Of a DNA stretch of 64,000 bases, positions 46,288 to 55,621 are shown in pieces. Both the position numbers and the translations under genes were made by a program. Under the pieces are notes generated by a model, which had not been told where the DNA came from, made no database searches, and saw nothing but the letters and a program-made list of their open reading frames with translations. Source of the stretch: Oidiodendron maius Zn (Eukaryota > Ascomycota > Leotiomycetes > Myxotrichaceae). How positions within the stretch are numbered: position 1 is the stretch's first letter; every line of letters begins with the position of its first letter. The stretch covers positions 77,438 to 141,437 of the forward strand of contig KN832895.1 in the NCBI GenBank assembly GCA_000827325.1, in the 5' to 3' direction.

Positions 46288-47346
46288 ATGGCAGCCAATC
46301 CTGGGTTTATGCTCCGCGGCAAATTCTTCCCACCCAAGCAGATCACTACAAGTTTCGAAGGCAAGATAGTTATTGTTACCGGCTCAAATACTGGCGTGGG
46401 TTACGCTGCCGCTCTTAAATACGTCGAACTCAGAGCTTCAACAGTCATCCTCGGGGTACGGAGTATGGAAAAGGGCGAAACAGCGAAGGCGAAGATGGAA
46501 AAGGCGACAGGTCGAAAAGGCGTTGTTGAAGTGTGGGAGTTGGACATGGCAAGCTCTAAAAGCATCGACGCATTTGCCCACCGAGCTGACACCCTGAGTA
46601 AAGTCGACGCTGTCGTATTGAACGCAGGAGTTGTGCCTAAGACCTTCAGGCAGTCGGAGGAGGGATGGGAAATGAATATTCAAGTCAACACGCTAGGAAC
46701 TGCTCTCCTAGCCATCCTCCTCATACCCAAACTTCGAGCTTCCGGAACTACAGATTCTCCATCACATCTCACCGTAGTCTCTTCTACAGGGCACCTCGAT
46801 ATACGGATGAAGCTCGAAGACAAATCTCGGCTCTTGTACAAATATAACACCGATCTTGGTGTTGGATCATACCAGCAGCACGTGATGTCGAAGCTGTTCA
46901 TGATGTGGGTCACAAGAGAGCTTGCCAGTCGTTGCGTCGACGCAAATGGCTTGTCAATCGTCATCATCAATGACTGTTGTCCTGGTGCATGTCGCTCTGA
47001 CGTAACACGGGAATTTTCAGGCCCTGTGACCTCAATTGCCAAGACCGTTGTTGGCTACGCACTCTGGCGGCCTGCGGAGAATGGCGCTCGCGTGTTAGTT
47101 GGAGCGACTACGCTTGGTAACGTCTCGCATGGACGGTTCTGGTCTGCTAATGGAAGTTTTGAGACTGGGTAATTCTTCCCTACACGTGGCAGCTAAAGAA
47201 AACCTGCTGACAGTCACAATAGACCTGGACCCTATATCACGAGCGATGAAGGAAAAGCTCTACAGAGGGATGTGTGGTCACAAATTACTGAAGTTCTTAA
47301 GGAGAAGAATTCTCGAGTAAAAGGCATACTATCAGATCTGTCTTAG
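46288..47346 (+). CDS. short-chain dehydrogenase with His in place of catalytic Tyr
   Basis: A 334-aa SDR of the retinol-dehydrogenase-like/WWOX-like fungal group, two exons (46288-47168 and 47223-47346; GTAATT to CAATAG). Motifs: TGSNTGVGYAAA near residue 32, VLNAGVV, and Ser in LTVVSSTGHL. The position of the catalytic Tyr in the YxxSK motif reads HVMSK, with a Tyr five residues earlier (GSYQQHVMSK). A normal residue there would be Tyr, and TAC to CAC is a single change. CCPGACRSDVTREF and the final GPYITSDEGKALQRDVW are typical of the group. Lying at the left edge of the prenyltransferase cluster, it could act in the pathway if still active. Confidence 0.85.
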
Positions 47347-47512
47347 TCAAAGAATGTGTGAGAAGTCAAGATTCTGAGTCAATTTATTTAAACCGAAGCA
47401 TTTTCGTCTGTATTTGTACACAGTAGACATAATTTTGATATAATATTATTACATAGTCTTCCCTCGGCTTCACTAAGCTATTGGAATTTTTGTTGGGATC
47501 ACTAGCACCCTG

Positions 47513-47740
47513 CTAGTTGAAGGCTCTATTGATGACGATATTGGGCACGGCATGTATACCCGCTTTGTACACTTCCTGGATCTCCCTATCCACTTCGACG
47601 GCGCCCTTGCCCTCCTCTAGGTCCTTAAGCACCGTATCATTGTCCATGCCCGCCTTCTCTGCAGCATCGGGCAGCATCTCCCTGCTGGTCAGGAGTGTAA
47701 GTTCTTCTCTACAGACTATAGAGGAGGGGTCGAACATTGA
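47513..47740 (-). pseudogene. fragment of a DsbA-like (FrnE) oxidoreductase
   Basis: Minus strand reads EKAGMDNDTVLKDLEEGK, GAVEVDREIQEVYKAGIHAV and PNIVINRAFN, the C-terminal part of the FrnE/HCCA-isomerase DsbA family (GIxGVPxFvin). The N-terminal half with the CxxC motif is absent; upstream sequence changes abruptly into the prenyltransferase copy. Confidence 0.7.
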
Positions 47741-47787
47741 TGGCCCGATCGAGAAGTGGAAACTCAACTTGAAAGTGCTAAGACCGT

Positions 47788-48306
47788 TAAAGTGCTTGAG
47801 CATGGTCGTGAACTCCTTCCAACAATTATTCCTGCTGCTTTTCAGGATGCCTTAGACAGTGATATTTCCTTGGAAGCATTTAATATAGCTTATGAATTCA
47901 TTAAGAACAATCCTAATCTCTTTATTAATAGAATAATAGTAGTAGATTATATTGATATAGATAGGTCCTGATTTAAGTTCTATATAATAAATAAAGGTAT
48001 ATCTTTTAACTATATTAAAAATATTATAACTCTTTATAGCTAAAAATCAGTATTAAGGATAGTATTAGATACTCTTTATAAGTTATAGTTTAGCTTAAAG
48101 GTATTTTCTATAGATTTCCTTACTTCCTCTAAAGTTCCAAGTATAGATATTAGTAAGAGTATAAATAGTATTATATTAGCTAGAAATATATCTAGACTAA
48201 GCTTCTACTTTAATATTTATCTATAGTATCTACTATCTAATATAAAGATATAGATTAATCTTAGTAAATATATTAAGAATAATTAGAATACTATAATAGT
48301 TGTTAT
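47788..48306 (+). pseudogene. RIP-mutated partial copy of the DMATS prenyltransferase gene
   Basis: Aligns without a single gap to 52362-52880 (constant offset 4574), i.e. codons about 220-392 of the prenyltransferase gene. The first 80-90 bases are nearly identical; the rest differs almost only by C to T and G to A, in many CpA/TpG contexts. It ends exactly where dispersed-repeat copy 3 begins. Confidence 0.92.
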
Positions 48307-48311
48307 AAACT

Positions 48312-48598
48312 CTTGAGCAGAGGTTTAGGTTAATGCGCAGGTTGTAGTTAGATATCAAGGTGAAACTCAGTTATATTGACTATAGGCTTTCGGCATAGCA
48401 GAATGCCGAAAGCAGTAGGTAAAGTGAGCGATGCAGAGACAACTAATTAAGCACAGCTACACTGGAGTAAAGGCCTCTTTATATAGACCTATTCAGCCTC
48501 TTATTGACTTGCATGAATTCTCTGAATCCTGGATCCTAAAGGATATCCTGGATCCTGAGGGATGTGTCATGCGTGCTTGAGGCCCTGATCAATATAAA
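48312..48598 (+). repeat. dispersed repeat, copy 3
   Basis: Starts CTTGAGCAGAGG, shares GTTGTAGTxAGxxATCAAGG and GATGCAGAGACAACTAA with copies 1 and 2, and ends GCTTGAGGCCCTGATCAATAT. More diverged than the other two; carries an extra hairpin (48386-48413). Confidence 0.65.
48386..48413. repeat. perfect hairpin inside the repeat copy
   Basis: Arms GCTTTCGGCAT and ATGCCGAAAGC of 11 bases with a 6-base loop; absent from copies 1 and 2. Confidence 0.85.
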
Positions 48599-48794
48599 CT
48601 TCTTATAATTAAAGGAAAGATAATTTATAATATAAAGAAGTATAATAATTCAATATATCTATATAAAGTAAATATTAAAACCATAATTACTTCTTAATTA
48701 ATAGATAAAGGTTAAAGAAAAGGATATAAAAGGTATATAATAGTCTAGATAATAATAAACTAATAATAATAATGCTATCTTCAAATAGTCAGCA
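48599..48794. other. AT-rich RIP-like stretch
   Basis: Short AT-rich tract, no coding content. Confidence 0.5.
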
Positions 48795-49308
48795 CTGGCA
48801 TGAAAACGGTCTCAAGGCACCTATTCATCTCTAAATTGAAGAACGCATGCTCTGAATCTATCAGGAAGAAATACTTTGCGATTTGATGAATTTAGCTGAA
48901 CATGATAATGAGGGCTACTGATTCTAGCAACTTTGTGGAAGAACTCTCCGATGAGACGATTTCCACAAGCCCACCACAGTTGTTCCAGAGATGAGTTCGG
49001 AGCGAGTCCCAGCTTTTGATAATCAAGCCAATTTGGTGCTCGTGAAGGAAGCTGTTACCGTTTATAGTAGAAGACGTATTCCAGTGAAACATGGTGACTG
49101 CATCTCGAAATTCGCTGACCTTCAACGACCGGCTGGCAAAAATTACACGTGAAAATATACATTCTGATTGATACTTGTCATTGTTTGCGCCTTCTCTAGT
49201 CTTTTTAAGGATATCAATATAAATATCGTTAAGGCTGATTGGTATTGTGGAAAGCTTGGCGCGAAGTTGTCTTATTGTACTTGCTCGAGATCGGCCAACT
49301 TTTACCAA
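48795..49308 (-). pseudogene. fragment of a fungal NLR (NACHT/STAND) gene
   Basis: Minus strand reads ISLNDIYIDILKKTREGA, ECIFSRVIFASRSLKVSEF, RDAVTMFHWNTSSTIN, HEHQIGLIIKSWDSLRTHL and CGGLVEIVSSESSSTKLLE, followed in another frame by QIHQIAKYFFLIDSEHAFFN. This is the winged-helix region behind the NACHT ATPase in fungal NLR proteins (L..LY..IL.RI, ...Q WvlfA.RPLt..El..A). The NTPase and the repeat domain are both missing. Confidence 0.7.
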
Positions 49309-49598
49309 ATCTTGAATGACTCACACCCCCCCCAGGATGACCCCATCGGCATTCTCAACCAAGTCCTCACAAACGAAGTTGAGCTTGGGTATCTCTGGGA
49401 CTATTCTGTTGTGTAGCATCAAAAGATTGAGCAGACCTTTCGTGCTCAAATAGGGAGTTGAGTACCGAGCGAAGCGCCAACTACAAGACCATCCCGCACA
49501 GCTCCTACCTTGCGACGATGACGGACGGGTTTCTAGTGACCGTTGGGAAGAGATAGGCCCCTCGAGTAGCTCGTGAGCACCAGCTCCACAGTTTTGCT
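49309..49598. other. intergenic
   Basis: No feature recognised apart from a C-run near 49324-49334. Confidence 0.4.
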
Positions 49599-51273
49599 TT
49601 ATTCCATCTGCACCAAAAGCGCAGCTACGTCGAACCTTGCATCAGTCTTTTCTCTGACTTCGTCAATCGTAACACCAGACGCCAGCTCAGTTAAAGTGAG
49701 CCCGCCATTATCCCGATCGACTTGGAATACGCACTGTGCAGTATCAGCAAACGCCAAAAATCGACGGGATAGGACTCGTGCAATATGAATAGAGGTTGCA
49801 ACTTACGAGATCAGTAATGATGGTGGATACAACTTTTGCACCCGTTAGAGGTAAAGAGCAATTCTGTACAATCTTGGGCGTGCCATTCTTATCAACATGG
49901 TTGGTCAAAACTACGATTTTTGTCTGGTCCGGATTGCTAACAAGGTCCATTGCACCTCCCATGCCTCTGAATACTTTGCCCGGAATCATGTAATTCGCCA
50001 AGTCTCCATTTGCACCGACCTGTAAAGCACCAAGCATCGCGACATCGATATGGCCACCGCGGATCATACCAAAGGACTCTGAAGAATCGAATGTTGACGC
50101 TCCCCTTACCAGTGTAACAGTTTCTTTCCCGGCATTAACAATCTCGCTGTCTACTTCATCTTCGGTCGGATACGGACCCATGCCCATGATACCGTTTTCG
50201 CTCTGGATCCACACCTCTGAGCCAGGTGGCAAAAAGTCTGCAGCAAGTGTAGGCATGCCGATTCCCAGATTCACGTAAGAGCCTGGTCTGAGCTCATTTG
50301 CTGCACGCCTAGCAATACGATTGCGCTTCTGCCGTGATAGATTACCGTCGGCCTCAGCATTCGGATCAGTGGCTTTCGGCTCTCTCAATTTTAAGATTTC
50401 AATGCGCTTCTGTTCTGTCGCTAGAACAATGCGTTTAATGAAGATGCCGGGTAAGTCAATCTCATCATGTTCAAGCTCGCCTACCGGCACGATATGCTCA
50501 GCCTCCACGATCGTGAGCTTGGCAGCTTTGGCCATAAGGACCCCGAATGACTTGGTTGTATAGCGAAATTTGCAGTTGCCCTGTTCGTCTACTTTCCACG
50601 CGCGTAGGATAGCAACATCACCAGTGATGGCTGTTTCCATATTATAGAGTCTGCCATTAAAAATTCGGGTCTCACGAGGCTTGCCTCGCTCAAGTACTTT
50701 TCCGTCCTTGAATTTGACTGGAATCTCTCCAGTCTGAATGTGCGTGGCCACCCCAGCTGGTGTATAGAACGCTGGTATCCCAGCTCCACCGCACCGAATC
50801 TTCTCGGCAAGCGTGCCTTGTGGCGTGAGTTCAATAGCAATCTCTCCGGAAAAGTACTTTTTCTCCAAATTCTTGTTGTTGCCTATAAAGCTGCAAATAG
50901 CTCTACTAATTTGGCCCGAGTCCACTAAGGGACTTAACCCACCCCCGATGGCGCTGCCAATGTTGTTAGAGACAACTGTGAGCGAATGTAAATTGTCGTG
51001 TCCTCTTCTCTCCAGAGCTTTGATAATGGTCTCTGCGGTGCCACATAACCCGAAGCCGGCCGAGAGTAGGATCGAGCCAGACTCAATGTCGGCAACCGCA
51101 TCATCAACGGAATTATAGAATTTTGAAAGTCCTTTGCTTGATTTTACCTCGCGAGACGGTCTTCCACTTGGTTGAATTGGTTGAAACGCCATCGGATACT
51201 CCCATTGGTAACTAGACAGGAACTGAGATACGACCGTGCATCTCACGTTCGTAGCTCCAAGAACTTCCATCAT
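49599..51273 (-). CDS. 3-oxoacid CoA-transferase (SCOT-like)
   Basis: A fused alpha-beta CoA-transferase, 533 aa from two exons (51273-49807 and 49733-49599; intron GTAAGT to GCACAG). It transfers CoA between succinate and 3-oxoacids such as acetoacetate. Motifs: SAGFGLCGTAETIIKAL, GGAGIPAFYTPAGV in the alpha half; LGIGMPTLAADF, then SENGIMGMGPYP with the active-site Glu, ASTFDSSESFGMIRGGH and KVFRGMGGAMDLV in the beta half. Length fits the mitochondrial family. The first Met gives a 27-residue leader before MAFQPIQPSGRPSR; either start could serve, and a mitochondrial leader is not clear. It is unusual next to a prenyltransferase and may be a cluster-specific paralogue supplying acetoacetyl-CoA or another acyl-CoA. 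Confidence 0.88.
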
Positions 51274-51702
51274 TGCGGGTTTTCTCTAGTCTCAATCTTG
51301 TGCCAAACGGAAAAGAGTTTCAGTCGTGAGCTGATGATATTAGCTATGTAACTGCAAATTGTCCTTGCCAACACTAGTCTTGCGATGATCGTCCGAGCGG
51401 CCTAGTTTACTATGCCCCTGCATAGCTCTACTTACTAGTACCGACCCATTTCAGGTGTGGATTGGCCTGGGAGATCTGGCACAAATCGATTTTTGGGGAT
51501 CACGGCTTTAGAGGGCTGGTGTTGATTGGCCGAAATGGGTCGGCTTTAGAGAGGCAGTGCCCATCGGTGTTTGGCATGAAGGCGGCTTTAGAGAGCTGCT
51601 GCCATCAGGATTTGCAGAAGTTCAGAATGTAGTACTGGATGATGTATGATGTATAGACCACGTTTCTACTGATTGCCAAATTCTGTATCTGTGTGAACGA
51701 TA
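51274..51702. promoter_or_regulatory. shared divergent promoter of CoA-transferase and prenyltransferase
   Basis: Two genes start outward from this 430-base region, which suggests co-regulation. It contains three similar blocks (GGCTTTAGAG followed by G-rich sequence at about 51505, 51542 and 51589) that could be regulator sites. Confidence 0.5.
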
Positions 51703-53139
51703 ATGTCTCCCAGCAGCCTCGTCGGAAATCTTTTGAGCAGCAAGACCGAACGTGATTCTACGTACGTAGCCGCCTCGAGCCACATCTCACACGAAGATGC
51801 CCGATTTCGCGCCTACAACACTGCTGCTCACTTCCTCCCTGCAGGGAGCGAGGACGAGGCATATTGGTGGAATCTGGTTGGAAGGCAAGTTGCCAGCATG
51901 ATGTACGAGGCCGATTACACCTTCGAGAGACAGATAGAGCTTCTTCTCTTCCATCGTTTTCATATTATACCCGGTCTTGGGCCCAAACCCACTTCTCCCG
52001 TGCCATGGTATAGAAGTCGGGTCGCTCCTGGCGCCGGCGACGGCACACCCATTGCCTATAGTTGGAAGTGGAGCACAGGAACTGGCAAACCTACCATCCG
52101 TCACTACATGGAGCCACTGGGCTCACTCACCGGGACACGTGCAGATCCAAGGAACGAAATGGCGCCTAAACAAATGCTGTTGCAACTAGCTAGCGAATTC
52201 CAGGGAATTAAGCTCGACGCATTCTGGAAGTACGCCGAGCACCTGCGATCTTTTGCTCGAGATGAAGCAACCCGGCAGCGATACAATGCTTCGGCAGTAC
52301 TTCTTGGACTGGAGATGCTTGCAGACTCTGATAGCGTCGATGTTATGGCTGGCCTGCTCGTTAAAGTGCCTGAGCAAGTTCGTGAACTCCTTCCAACAAT
52401 CATTCCTGCTGCTTTTCGGGACGCCTTAGACGGTGATATTTCCTTGGAAGCACTCAACGTAGCTCGCGAATTCATCGAGAATAATCCCCATCTCTCCGTC
52501 AACGGAACAATGGCAGTGGACTGCATTGATGCAGGCAGGTCTCGATTCAAGTTCTACACAATGAATGAGGGTACATCTTTCGACCACATCGAAAATGTTA
52601 TGACCCTTGGTGGCCGAAAATCAGTATCGAGGACGGTGTTGGATGCTCTTCGCGAGTTGTGGTTTGGCTTGAAGGCGTTGCCTATGGATTTCCCTACTTC
52701 CTCTGAAGTTCCAAGCGTAGACGTCGGCCGGAGCACAAATGGCACCGCATCGGCTGGGAACGCGTCTGGACTGAGCTTCTACTTTGATATTCATCCACAG
52801 CATCCACTGCCTGACGTGAAGATGCAAGTCGATCTTGGCAAGCACGCTAAGAACGATTGGGACGCTGCAACGGTGGTTACGGACTTCTTGCGTCGTCGAG
52901 GTCAGGCGCATTATGCACAAGCCTACTTGAACATGCTTCAAAGTTTGGTGCCGATCGACGAATTGCAGTCGTGTCGTGGTGTACTAGCATACTTCTCTTT
53001 TGCTATTAAGGACCAAGTGGAGATCAAGTCGTACTTCAATGCGCAGGCATACCGACGGTTTTATCATCACAACGGTCGAGGGGGTGGTCGTACTTCGCCG
53101 AAGAGTCAAAGACGAAGCTTATTCGCTGCTGAATTCTAA
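51703..53139 (+). CDS. DMATS-type aromatic prenyltransferase
   Basis: A single-exon 478-aa protein of the DMATS superfamily (ABBA fold), which attaches dimethylallyl or longer prenyl groups to indoles or polycyclic aromatic polyketides. Family blocks: AYWWNLVGRQVASMMYEADY (about 53-72), LLLFHRFHIIPGLGP, PIAYSWKWSTGTGKPTIRHY, MEPLGSLTGTRADPRNEMAP, LLVKVPEQVRELLPTIIPAA, FKFYTMNEGTSFDHIENVMT and GVLAYFSFAIK. The WW pattern and YMEPLG are most like enzymes acting on polycyclic polyketides (NscD/XptB/VrtC type), by memory rather than by alignment. Neighbours with MBL thioesterase and FAD monooxygenase folds support that. A 519-base partial copy of this gene lies 4.6 kb upstream in RIP-mutated form. 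Confidence 0.92.
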   Translation: MSPSSLVGNLLSSKTERDSTYVAASSHISHEDARFRAYNTAAHFLPAGSEDEAYWWNLVGRQVASMMYEADYTFERQIELLLFHRFHIIPGLGPKPTSPVPWYRSRVAPGAGDGTPIAYSWKWSTGTGKPTIRHYMEPLGSLTGTRADPRNEMAPKQMLLQLASEFQGIKLDAFWKYAEHLRSFARDEATRQRYNASAVLLGLEMLADSDSVDVMAGLLVKVPEQVRELLPTIIPAAFRDALDGDISLEALNVAREFIENNPHLSVNGTMAVDCIDAGRSRFKFYTMNEGTSFDHIENVMTLGGRKSVSRTVLDALRELWFGLKALPMDFPTSSEVPSVDVGRSTNGTASAGNASGLSFYFDIHPQHPLPDVKMQVDLGKHAKNDWDAATVVTDFLRRRGQAHYAQAYLNMLQSLVPIDELQSCRGVLAYFSFAIKDQVEIKSYFNAQAYRRFYHHNGRGGGRTSPKSQRRSLFAAEF

Positions 53140-54259
53140 CACCTGAAGGAACTCTTTGTTTTCTGGGTTTTGAATATGGTTTTGCACAAAACGACAACGC
53201 CTCTGCTGTACCAATAAACCAGAGAGGTTGGTTATCAGTACTATCCTTACAACAGTAGTAGGCTAACTGTAACCCGAGTTCTATCAATCCTTTTTCTAGT
53301 AGAAGATGCTGAAAGTCCTGAATTTAAAAGCTTTTTCCAACACAATCTAATCTTGACTATATTATATTCGGCTTTTCGTCACTTAAACCTGGTCTTTGCG
53401 ATTGATGATTTCTTCAATAATTTCAACTAGAGCTGCCTCACTTAGCGCCAGTGAAAGTTGAATCTCGCTTGAAGTCATTTAGCGGTACTTACAACCACTT
53501 TAAGCACTCTAATTCTTGATATTCAGGTAGCTTTTGCTAGAATTCAGTCGCTTTAATGCGTAAATTTCCCCTAAAACAGTGTTATGTGCTTGATCAAATC
53601 GCGACGTCTGGTTAGATAAGGCGCCCTCTAAGAAATCCCATTTTATAGTCTTATTTGCCTTCGTTTTAAGGTTTAATTTAGTTTTATTTAGAGAGGCGTT
53701 TTAATCTAAGGATTATTACTCACAGTATTAATAGATTTAGCCAAGAACTATTTTGCCTAGAAAAGTAAGCTAAACAGTAAGGAAATAAAAGATACATAAC
53801 GTGCATGTATAACGAGCCGTCGAATGGGCGACTCACTTGTTTGGGCGGCTCGCTATACATGCACGTTAAACTTTTTAGATTATATAGTCCTATAAAAATA
53901 AGCTATATAATTGAGGGAAAATCCTTGTAGATTGTAGTTTGAAAAGAGATTGTAGATACTCTTATATAGAAGAAAAAAAATACGTTTCAGCTTCTTTTGT
54001 AGTTAATCTAGAGTTATCGACAATCTATTGCAGATATAGAGGTGCAAATTCTCCGCTCACTTCCATTCAGCAGTTTGTATTTCCCTATTAGAGTAAGCAT
54101 TCAACAGGGCTCCGAAAGAAGGGGGTAGCGTCGGATTTTACGGGTTGGGCTATTTAAGCCATAGCGTAATCTGTTTTTGTTGCTTAGTATATTGTCTGGC
54201 GATAGACCCTTAATGTGTCCCTGCCTCTAATCTAGCGCACGTGCCGACACTTCCACACA
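53140..54259. other. intergenic, AT-rich, with palindrome
   Basis: About 1.1 kb. Contains the inverted repeat at 53797-53868 and AT-rich flanks; no coding relic recognised. Confidence 0.5.
53797..53868. repeat. hairpin with 23-base arms
   Basis: Arm TAACGTGCATGTATAACGAG plus CCG at 53797-53819 is matched by its reverse complement at 53846-53868 with one mismatch; the loop is 26 bases. Could be two abutting ends of a vanished transposon or a regulator site. Confidence 0.85.
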
Positions 54260-55284
54260 ATGGCTTTGCGGATACCCTTCGATAAAGAATATTGGGCCGA
54301 TTATCTGTCAGGACAGGAGTCGAAACTACCACACCTGAGTGATGTTTCGGCTGTCTCTGACCGTGTGGTGAGGGTGCTCGGCGGAAATCCCGGACACATG
54401 CAGTTGCAAGGCACAAACACGTACATCGTAGGCACAGGCAGGAAGCGAATTCTCATAGACACTGGAGAGGTACGCCTACATACCTGTCGCCTGAAAAATT
54501 CCGGTTGCTGGTAGAGACTGATACTGCTCCGCGAGTGTAGGGTACCCCATGCTGGATCGCAAGAATCACCGAATATCTCAAGACAGAGCATATCGAATTG
54601 TCATATGTTTTACTGACGCATTGGCATGGAGATCATACAGGTGGAGTCCCTGATCTCATAGCCTACGATGATACCCTGGCGACAAAGGTCTACAAAAATA
54701 AACCAGATTATTTTCAGAAGGATATCGGCGACGGACAGGTCTTTCAAGTCGAAGGCGCAACTTTACGTGCTATCTTTACTCCCGGCCATGCGGTTGATCA
54801 CATGTGTTTTCACCTTGAGGAGGACGACGCCCTCTTCACCGGCGACAATGTTCTTGGACATGGCTACTCTGTTATGCAGGATCTTGGAACATACATCCAC
54901 AGTTTGAAACTGATGGCTGTGGAAGGCTGTTCTCGTGGTTATCCAGGACATGGGGCGTGCATCGACGATCTGCCGGCTACGATACGGAATTATATTCAGC
55001 ACAAGGAGGCTCGTGTGAATCAGATTTACACTGTCCTAGCAGGAAGTAGAAGCGAGCTTGAGCGGCTTGGTCAGCGAGGCAGAGGAGGCATGACAATGGA
55101 AGAGATTGTGAAGTCCCTCTATGGCGATGTTCCACCGGAGCTTGTGGAGCACGCATTGGGTCCTTTCCTTACGCAGGTATTGTGGAAGCTGGCGGAGGAC
55201 CTCAAAGTTGGTTTTGAGCCGGGCGAGCCAAAGAAGCGGAGATGGTTTGCGAGACCGATGAATATGCGGCTGGACACAGTGTGA
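54260..55284 (+). CDS. metallo-beta-lactamase-fold hydrolase, probable polyketide thioesterase
   Basis: A 317-aa protein from two exons (54260-54469 and 54541-55284; GTACGC to GTGTAG, phase 0). Metal motif [11 protein letters not shown] near residue 91, further ligands in [23 protein letters not shown] and [10 protein letters not shown]. It is of the LACTB2-like group that includes the stand-alone MBL thioesterases releasing product from non-reducing polyketide synthases lacking a TE domain (AptB/NscB/VrtG type). The setting between a DMATS gene and a FAD monooxygenase favours that role over a housekeeping nuclease. A Cys-rich hydrolytic partner or PKS is not seen in the window. Confidence 0.88.
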
Positions 55285-55621
55285 TGATCTTAGATGGCAA
55301 GTAATGGATAGCTAACGGGCGAATGCAATGTGTTAATGCAAAAGCCGAAACCGCTGTCAAAGCGCTTGAAATGTGAAGCGGTGGCTTCCAAAATCCGGCT
55401 CTCACTTAGTCCTCCACAGTGACCATTATTGACTTCCCTTCAGCCACCCCACGGCTTTCGGGGTTCAATGACAACCACCGCTGAGAACTTAGTATGAGCA
55501 GACCAACCCTCTGAATGTCGGCTCGCGGAGAAGTGATCGAGCTCGTTCGGCCGAAAGTCCCATTAAGAACCCCGCCTGTCAGTAAAGAGAAAGTACTTTG
55601 GAAGTAACTCTTGAAGCCATC
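55285..55621. other. intergenic
   Basis: Short spacer between two same-strand cluster genes; promoter of the monooxygenase. Nothing else recognised. Confidence 0.4.
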
